Shown here: positions 57,331 through 64,000 of the stretch, in pieces
Layout of the letters: every line of letters begins with the position of its first letter
How positions within the stretch are numbered: position 1 is the first letter of the stretch
DNA from: Aquatica leii
Taxonomy: Eukaryota; Arthropoda; Insecta; Coleoptera; Lampyridae
Direction of reading: 5' to 3'
NCBI GenBank assembly: GCA_035610365.1
Contig: CM069432.1
Span: 113,727,529-113,791,528 of the forward strand
DNA length: 64,000 nt
Notes under the pieces: generated by a model
Database searches by the model: none
What the model saw: only the letters and a program-made list of their open reading frames with translations
What the model was told of the DNA's origin: nothing
Translations under genes and position numbers: made by a program

Positions 57331-58131
57331 TATAGGGGCACCACTAATTCCTTAATTAGAGCAATTTAATTAGGTCAATTAAAACCGCGAATTAAAAACG
57401 CGAATTAAACCCGCGAATTAAAAACGCAAATTAAACCCGCGAATTAAAAACGCGAATTAAACCCGCGAATTAAAAAACGCGAATTAAAAACGCGAATTAA
57501 AACTGCAAAAACCGTTAATCAATTCCGTGGATCAGATTTTGATTCGCGGGTTGTGATCGGCGGTGATCTACGGGATTGATTCGGTTCGGTTCGATCAGAA
57601 TTTGAATTCGCGTTTTTAATTCGCGTTTTTTAATTCGCCAGTTTAATTCGAAGATTTAATCCGTGGATTTAATTCTCGGGTTTAATTCGCGTTCTTAATT
57701 CGCGGGTTTAATTCGCATTTTTAATTCGCGGTTTTAATTGATCTTATTAATTTAATTGCTCTAATTAAAGGATTAGTGCAATTAATTAGAGCAATTAAAT
57801 TAATTAGGTCAATTAACCCGCGAATTAAACCGGCAAAATAAAACGCGAATTAAACCCGCAAATTGAATCCACGGATTAAATCTTCGAATTAAACCCGCGA
57901 ATTAAAAAACGCGAATTAAAAACACGAATCAAAATCTGATCCACGGAATTGATTAACGGTTTTTGCAGTTTTAATTCGCGTTTTTAATTCGCGTTTTTTA
58001 ATTCGCGGGTTTAATTCGAAGATTTAATCCGTGGATTTAATTCGCGGGTTTAATTCGCGTTTTTAATTTGCGGGTTTAATTGACCTAATTAATTTAATTG
58101 CTTTAATTAAGGGATTAGTGGTGCCCCTATA
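57331..58131. mobile_element. Foldback element built from GCGAATTAAA minisatellite units
   Basis: The outer ends are inverted: TATAGGGGCACCACTAAT at 57331 and ATTAGTGGTGCCCCTATA ending at 58131, continuing into CCTTAATTA and AGGTCAATTAA. The interior is made of 12-14-base units of the form GCGAATTAAAAAC and GCGAATTAAACCC in forward blocks (57380-57510 and 57820-57935) and inverted blocks (57600-57745 and 57970-58085). At 57760-57800 two truncated ends meet (GGATTAGTG, then AATTAGAGC), so it looks like two foldback copies joined. No coding capacity. Confidence 0.8.
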
Positions 58132-58779
58132 CTACTGACGGGTTCAAAAAAAAGTAAAGAAAATATACCTTAGTAGAAGATTGAATGTTATAGAAACACG
58201 AGCAAATGTTTTATTTTAAAATTAGATTTTCTTATAAAAAAGAAAAATGAATTTAAAATTTGAATTATTTTACGATTTTTTCACGTGATTGGTAACGCTA
58301 CTGTAATTGGTATGACGTCACTGTTTATATTCTGCATAAATATTTGTTTTTAAATGGTTTTTGTGTGTATTTGTAGTTACTTTTGGTGGATTTTTTAATT
58401 TTATTATACTTAATTATTTATTAAAATAAGCTATATCTTTAAATAAAATGGATTGCGGTTTTGTGAAAGCTGATAGTAGCATTACCTCGCGTTGATGCTA
58501 TAATGGTTGGCAATTTTTTTAAATCCAATTCTGACTTTTGTTCTACTGAACAAAGGATTGTAAAAACATTGATATAAGCATATAAATATATATAAACAAT
58601 TGAATTGATTCCAGAACTTTTTATGAGGAGCATCAGAACCGGTTCTTAGACACTTGAAGTGTTTCTGATGCCGTTCCTTATATAACAGTTCCGAAATCAA
58701 TTAAACTAAGGAGAAGAACAACTTACCATATAAATATAATATTTTTTTATTATTTTGGATTATTAAGAAACAAGTTTTT
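58132..58779. other. AT-rich stretch, no gene seen
   Basis: No feature recognised. An imperfect hairpin lies near 58620-58680. Confidence 0.4.
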
Positions 58780-59325
58780 ATGTGCTCTACATTTTTTCAG
58801 TTCATCCCAAGTTATGGTCATGAAGGTTATGTACAGTTAAAGAGAGAAACAGGTGTGTGTGTATTAAGGTGTAAAATTTGTTCTGAACAAAAAGTAAAAG
58901 CTAAAAACTATGCAGTATCAATTACCGTTAAGGAAAAAGAAGTAGTGATCGAGAGTGTAAACTGCCATGACTGTGTTGCTTCGAAAGGAGGTCGCAAACA
59001 TTCTGTTGCTTTTTTAATGTGGGTACATCGGAGAAGTGAAGAACAAGCTTTAACTTCAACCCAATGCTACTGGAGAAAACCCAATTAATCATAAATAAAC
59101 AGTTTTATTCGCTAGATTATCACTAAAGAGCTATCATCAAAAAGGAAAAATACATGCTATGTTCCATCACATTCTTCTGGTGTTGTGTTGAATGAATTAT
59201 TAAAAGAAGTTTATATTGCCAAATATTAAAACATGAAATTGGTTATGAGGTATTGGATGTGAAAACTTTGTCACTGCATAATCTCGTTTTAAAGTTTATA
59301 GATAAAGGGAGCACTGCAGATGTTT
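58780..59325 (+). pseudogene. SWIM-like zinc finger part of a YqaJ-family protein
   Basis: The frame 58780-59088 reads HEGYVQLKRETGVCVLRCKI, then YAVSITVKEKEVVIESVNCH, CVASKGGRKHSVAFLMW and HRRSEEQALTSTQCYWRKP. The CHDC and KH residues form the SWIM-type zinc site of the insect SWIM-YqaJ family; the usual GGCKH reads GGRKH, losing one Cys. Past the stop, SSGVVLNELLKEVYIAK and LSLHNLVLKFIDKGSTAD continue the same protein. The YqaJ domain itself is missing here but a C-terminal remnant of the same family is at 30522-31310. Confidence 0.8.
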
Positions 59326-60540
59326 AAAATTTAATACCTTTTTTATTGCAAAATTATTTTTGGTAAAAATTATATTAAATACGACACAAAATGATTCATT
59401 TTACGCAAATTCGAAAAATAGTCAACTATCCTATTGTATTATTGCCTAATTATATCGTTTACTATTAGATTAATCCATTGTAAAACTACATATACCTTTG
59501 CTCTTATTTGATTCGTTTCTTTTATGGGTTGTTATGTTACTTCCTCATTTTGGTTTCTACGATATGTAACGCAGCAATATCTTTTGTTTCTAGTTCTTTT
59601 GGATTCTGTCCTTTATTTTTGTAATGTTGTTTGTTTGATTCCGACTTTGATATTAGATGTTGCTGATATGCTCTGCATTAATTTTTAGTTTGTCAGTCCA
59701 TATCCATTATATCTTTCTTTCTTTTATTTTTTTTTACCTACTACATTTTATGTATAGTTGTTTCTACGACAGCTTATTATTTCTCTATATTTTCTTTGTT
59801 TCTTTATGAGACATGTTTGTTAAACGTGTTTAATATAGATTTTTGGTGTTATCCTTTTACATATTTTGTATTGTACTTTACCCAAGATTTTTTAATAGTT
59901 ATTTTGCTTATTACTAAGTACTAAGTTTTGATCGTAAAACGTTAAAACACAAATTAAATGTGTTCTAAAAGTTTGTTTGACGTATAAATCCAATGTACGG
60001 TATAATTAAAAATAATATTTGTTTAGTTTGCAAAATATGCTTCAATCTAGATCTCACGAATAAGCTATGAAACTATTGTAAATGTCATATTATGATATAA
60101 GTTTATTTCAAATACTATTTTGCATTGACATATAGCTAAGTCTGCTGAATAAATGAAAATATTGAGTTTTACGTGGCCATACTTAAAAACAACAATTTTG
60201 TTGCTTTCATTGAATAATTATAATATGCTGATGTGTGCACGTCGCGTTGGCTACTAAATCTAACAATATTATATTATATTTGAAAAGTTGGTGTGATACG
60301 TTTTATTAAACACTCAGCAAGTGAATGCGAAATGAATTTAAGATGTCTAAAGGTCCGTACTCATAGCCGGATTGGCATGCGGATTTTTTGTTATTGGTTC
60401 ATTTGGTTCAAGATCAAACACAACTGACATTTTTGCAGCGCCAATTTGATAATTGATATCCTGACACACCTGTGTTATGTTGAAAAGTACAAGCTGTTTT
60501 ACAGTATTTCTAGAAGCGTATCTTTGTAACCAGTAACCAT
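59326..60540. other. AT-rich stretch, no gene seen
   Basis: T-rich with no recognisable domain on either strand. Confidence 0.45.
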
Positions 60541-60619
60541 TATGGGAAGTTGTTTTTGGAAGAAAGACTATTTCGGATCAGCTATTTTGGATTACCGACT
60601 ACCACTTGTACAGCGTAGT

Positions 60620-60955
60620 CAACCTATGCGAGAAAAAATATGACTGGATATTTTTTAAATGGTTGGAAGAGCCGAGTCAATTGCTGTGCTCAATTTCCGC
60701 AACAAATTTATGAAAATCAGAGGGAAGCGGTTAAACACAATGAAGAGCTAGTCCTTCACTGAAGGAAAACTCGAGTGAAGACTCTTTACTACCACCTAGT
60801 AAAAGGAGATGCCGTAGAAAGAATGACAGCAAAATTAATGCGGGTATTTTAAAAGTACTAGAAGAACCTCCCAAACTGTCATTTATAAGTGTAATCTTAC
60901 ATGTGCAAGAAGTTTCCAAGTCAAAAATTTATGCGGATCTGCAAGTGTAGTAGAG
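60620..60955 (+). pseudogene. Possible MADF-BESS-type protein C-terminus
   Basis: One frame contains SSEDSLLPPSKRRCRRKNDS followed by KLSFISVILHVQEVSKSKIY. The second piece resembles a BESS motif, and the acidic/basic linker before it is usual in MADF-BESS proteins of insects. The upstream MADF domain is not readable. Could equally be a chance resemblance in a decayed repeat. Confidence 0.35.
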
Positions 60956-61380
60956 ATAAATAATCAAAATTGCAATAATCAAAATGACATACAGTGCGAC
61001 AAAGTAAACGAAAACCCCGAAAAATATGTGAGTTAAAATCCAAGTTTTGAACCGGTAAAAAATCCGACCAATCACAATTAAGAAATTCAAGCTGATACAA
61101 TCCTTGACATAAGTTTATATCGACTTGTTAATTGTGATTTTGCAAATCGCTATTTTTGATTATTTTTTTTTTGTACGTTAAAACAGTTTTTTTCAAGACT
61201 GTTTATCTTATTTGTGGAATTAGTACGTATTACAAAATAAACATGTGCACAATAGTGCATATAACGTTAAAATTAGTTATGGCTTTTAATTATTTAATGC
61301 AATTGCGTTAATTAATAATTATATAAAGACAATATAGTTATTTTGCTGTAAATTTAATTATTTACGTTTGCTTTGAGTTG
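60956..61380. other. AT-rich stretch ahead of the DDE transposase remnant
   Basis: Includes a perfect 12-base inverted pair AATCACAATTAA (61071) and TTAATTGTGATT (61129). It may be part of the element end, but no partner past 62700 was found. Confidence 0.35.
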
Positions 61381-61384
61381 TATT

Positions 61385-62699
61385 ATGACTGCTAAATCAA
61401 AGAAGACGGTTCATTCTGAAGCCCGGAACGTTGTTGAGTTCTTTGATAGACAGAAGGTAGATGGTGTATGGTCATTTTCATTAGAGAAAGCAACTGAGTT
61501 AGCTGTTGCTGCAACAGGAAATCGGTTTCTTTCATTAAAAAGATTAGGTAATTTTAAATGTATAATAATCATTGTTATTATTAAAGCTGAAACGACAGCA
61601 TCTGAAAGTGGCATCTAAAAAAAAGAAGTGGTGGTTCTACAAAAATATCTTTTAACAGTATGGAATCTGGCATATTAAAACGAACTGTTTATGAAATCTA
61701 TACGATATATAGCAAAGTTACTACGTTGAAAATTTTGGTTAACAAGATGCAAGAGAAAACTGGTTATTCTGGGAGTCGAGAAACACTACGACATCATCTA
61801 CACCAAATCGGTTTTAAATTAAAAAAGTGTCACAATAACAAAAAAATATTAATGAAAGGAAATGACATTGTTGCATGGCGTTCTCGTTATTTACGCAAAT
61901 TACGACAGAACAATGACTTACATTCATCCCTTATATGGAGTCAGCAGTTGCTTGCAATCTGAAGAGGAACCAGGAGTTTACCTAACTGACAGGGCGGGTT
62001 CACGGCATATAATAGTGCATGCAGGTGGTTTATATGGATTTATCAATAATGGTCTTTTGATATTTAAATCGAAAAGTAAATCCGGAGATTATCACGACGA
62101 TATGAACCACACAATTTTTTTTAATTGGTTCCAAAAACAATTAATTGAAAATTTACCTTCAAATGGCATTGTAGTAATGGAAAATGCACCCTATCATAGC
62201 GTTCAAATTAATAAGCCACCTAATCAATCTATACGGAAACAAAATATTCGTGAATGGCTAGAAGAAAATGAAATACCAACAACAAGTGACATGCGTAAAG
62301 CTGAGTTGATAACATTGGCAAAGAAATTTAATTATAATAAAACTTATTATGTTGATGAATTATTAAAACATCATGGCCATACTGTGTTACGTTTGCCTCC
62401 ATATCACTGCGAACTTAATCCTATTGAGCTTATATGGAGATTAGCAAAGCGTAAAGTTGCGATGAATAATGTATCTCAACGCAACAATGCTATCAAAAAT
62501 TTTCGTGAGAAATGCATTTACAGAGATAAATGTATCGGATTGGGAAAAATGTTGTGCACATGTTGAACATGTGGTTAATGAAATGTGGGAACGTGATGGA
62601 TTACTTGAGTAGAGACTTTTTCATTTCAAGTAAATACAGGTTCATCAGATGAAGAGGAAGAAAGTTCTGAAGAAGAAGAGGACAAGCATTTTCTTTGAT
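61385..62699 (+). pseudogene. IS630/Tc1-type DDE transposase, broken
   Basis: MTAKSKKTVHSEARNVVEFF and WSFSLEKATELAVAATG form the N-terminal DNA-binding part. It continues after a short break (possibly an intron) as RTVYEIYTIYSKV, LRHHLHQIGFKLKKC and VAWRSRYLRKLRQNND. A frameshift destroys the YxDE motif holding the first catalytic Asp. The frame 61862-62566 resumes with GSRHIIVHAGGLYGFINNGL, KSKSGDYHDDMNHTIFFNWF, then VVMENAPYHSVQINKPP, where the second catalytic Asp of the DNAPYHS box has become Glu, and LRLPPYHCELNPIELIWRLA with the final acidic residue. A last frame change leads to a Glu-rich tail ending near 62699. The family is common in insects. Confidence 0.8.
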
Positions 62700-63235
62700 A
62701 TAGTGATTTATTTTTCTTATTCACAATAATTATTATAATTTATACGTGAAGACTTTTATAGTCAAATATAAGATACTTTGTTTACTTCATTATTTGTTCT
62801 AAAGGTTTTAGTTGTGATCAGAATATGTTGATGGTTCTTATTATATTTTTTAGGAAGTTCTTTCACTTCTGTATTAAAAGTTTTTGCAGTAATTAAGGTT
62901 TTTCTAGTTTTTTTTAAATATTTGTATTTATGCATTATTAAATTCTTATAAAACTTCAAATAAACTAGATAACTATAAAATGTGTTATTTTTTGTAGAAA
63001 ATGCTTTAGTTTTCAAATTCATCTGATTTGGATTTCAATAATTAGTGCCTACGTACAAGTTTTTTATTTTTATTAATTTTCTACTAAATTTTATTTATTA
63101 AATAGAAATAAATTTGTTCACAAAATTTTGAAAGATCCCACAAATTAGGTTTAAATTTGTCGCGCTGATACTTTTTGTGTGAAACGTACCTGTCAAAAAA
63201 CAGCGACTTTCGTTACGCCTCCTTAGAGCTTTTGT
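62700..63235. other. AT-rich stretch, no gene seen
   Basis: An 86-codon Lys/Asn-rich frame on the minus strand has no domain. No other feature recognised. Confidence 0.45.
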
Positions 63236-63239
63236 TTAA

Positions 63240-63725
63240 TTGGTTGAGCTGTATGAAGCGTTACAAAAATATAAAAATTTAGTACGTAATTTGTATGTAT
63301 TTTTATTGTTAACATATATGCATTATAATTATTATTGTTCCACTGAAAATTTATAGCACTTTCAAACATGAAATAATTGGTTAAATTGGTTCTAATGGTA
63401 GCAGCATACTTTGAATAGGCATTTCCACTCATTTGACCAACTGGCAATAACTTATTATTAGTGAATGGATCGTGCCTACATTCCTCGTTAATTATATTTC
63501 CATGTAAATTTCTGTATCAAGAAAATTTGTCAGACAATATTTTTTGTTTTCATGTTTATTAATATCTCCAAGCTTCAGCCAGTTGTGGAGCCAGACAGTC
63601 GCTAAAATAATCTTTATACCGTTTCTAATTTTGCTATTATTAGTTTACGAAAAATTTGCCATTTGGAGACCAATATTGCAAAAATATTCTCAATAGTTCT
63701 GCGTACTCTACTAAGCTTATATATA
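63240..63725 (-). pseudogene. PIF/Harbinger nuclease, C-terminal part
   Basis: Read right to left: YKLSRVRRTIENIFAILVSK and WQIFRKLII match the SRxRRxxENxFGIL motif of Harbinger DDE nucleases, followed by a frameshift and KIILATVWLHNWLKLGD, the KATVCLHNYL counterpart. After a second frame change LLPVGQMSGNAYSKYAATIR and TNYFMFESAINFQWN correspond to the RDxFxxYF end of the protein. The catalytic core lies further right and is not recognisable before the next element. No TIR or target duplication was found. Confidence 0.8.
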
Positions 63726-63834
63726 TAGTTTAACTTTATTTGATTGCTTAGATGCTTACAAATTGGTTCGTGTTTGCCCTATTTACAATTACTACATTAT
63801 ATTCTATTTACATTTTTACATTATCTCTCCTCTC

Positions 63835-64000
63835 CTCTTAACTTTTTCTTCTTTTTCCATACTTCTTCCATCCACTCCGCCCCTTTTCCGTTTTCTTCTA
63901 AGATTTCTTCTACTTTCATAACCACATCTCTTAACTCTCTGCACTTATCCCTCATTTGATTAAGGTCCTCCGTCTCTTCTCCACATAGTCTGCACATCTT
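63835..64000 (-). pseudogene. C-terminal end of a non-LTR retrotransposon, cut by the window edge
   Basis: On the minus strand KMCRLCGEETEDLNQMRDKC holds the CxxC-x-C zinc-like motif near the end of insect Jockey-type polyproteins, then ILEENGKGAEWMEEVWKKKK and a stop near 63825. It is open to the right edge. The decayed copy at 22730-23330 belongs to the same or a close family. Confidence 0.65.

Overview
This is an AT-rich eukaryotic window that looks like arthropod, most likely insect, repeat-dense DNA. I found no host gene, rRNA, operon or CRISPR array. The insect call rests on the combination of element families: P-superfamily THAP transposases, Jockey/CR1/RTE non-LTR elements, Ty3/gypsy elements, a Penelope-like element, a Mutator-like transposase of the type common in insects, and YqaJ/SWIM transposon-type proteins. 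The species cannot be fixed from the sequence; a large-genome beetle or bug is only a guess.

Layout. 0-5 kb: a foldback hairpin, a broken minus-strand coding region of unknown family, a left-truncated Tc1/mariner element (2999-4282), and a degenerate type I hammerhead ribozyme (4901-5016) between two direct repeats. 5-14 kb: two decayed non-LTR retrotransposons (5291-9141 and about 11300-13872), each apparently split by a smaller DNA element. 14-20 kb: a Penelope-type tail motif, a Harbinger element with a Myb/SANT frame and TTA target duplication (15213-16242), a tRNA-like SINE fragment and the gag region of a Ty3/gypsy element (18472-19486). 20-31 kb: a hAT MITE with an 8-bp target duplication (20351-20669), a non-LTR C-terminal remnant, a Mutator-like transposase remnant, a nearly intact P-superfamily element (24690-28023) and a YqaJ nuclease remnant with a small intron. 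31-46 kb: an internally deleted minus-strand gypsy, an RTE fragment, a second decayed plus-strand gypsy, a Penelope-like 3' end, a TTAA-flanked MITE whose empty site exists elsewhere in the window, a very long ATT microsatellite and a fuller minus-strand gypsy with its 5' LTR.

46-64 kb: a second, more decayed P-superfamily element on the minus strand (46624-49933), a dispersed repeat, a non-LTR RT fragment, a hAT transposase cut off by foldback elements, a Crypton-type tyrosine recombinase remnant, a foldback element built from GCGAATTAAA-type minisatellite units (57331-58131), a SWIM/YqaJ N-terminal remnant, an IS630/Tc1-type DDE transposase pseudogene, a Harbinger nuclease remnant and the end of another non-LTR element running off the right edge.

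How the pieces relate. These are independent mobile elements in various stages of decay, often nested, not a cooperating pathway. The youngest-looking is the P-superfamily element at 24690-28023: it keeps both inverted ends, a perfect 7-bp target duplication, a 5'UTR intron, a poly(A) signal and about 920 codons interrupted by one extra A in an A7 run. Some pairs are informative together: the two P elements, the two YqaJ-type remnants, two gag copies of one gypsy family, and the filled and empty copies of the repeat holding the TTAA element.
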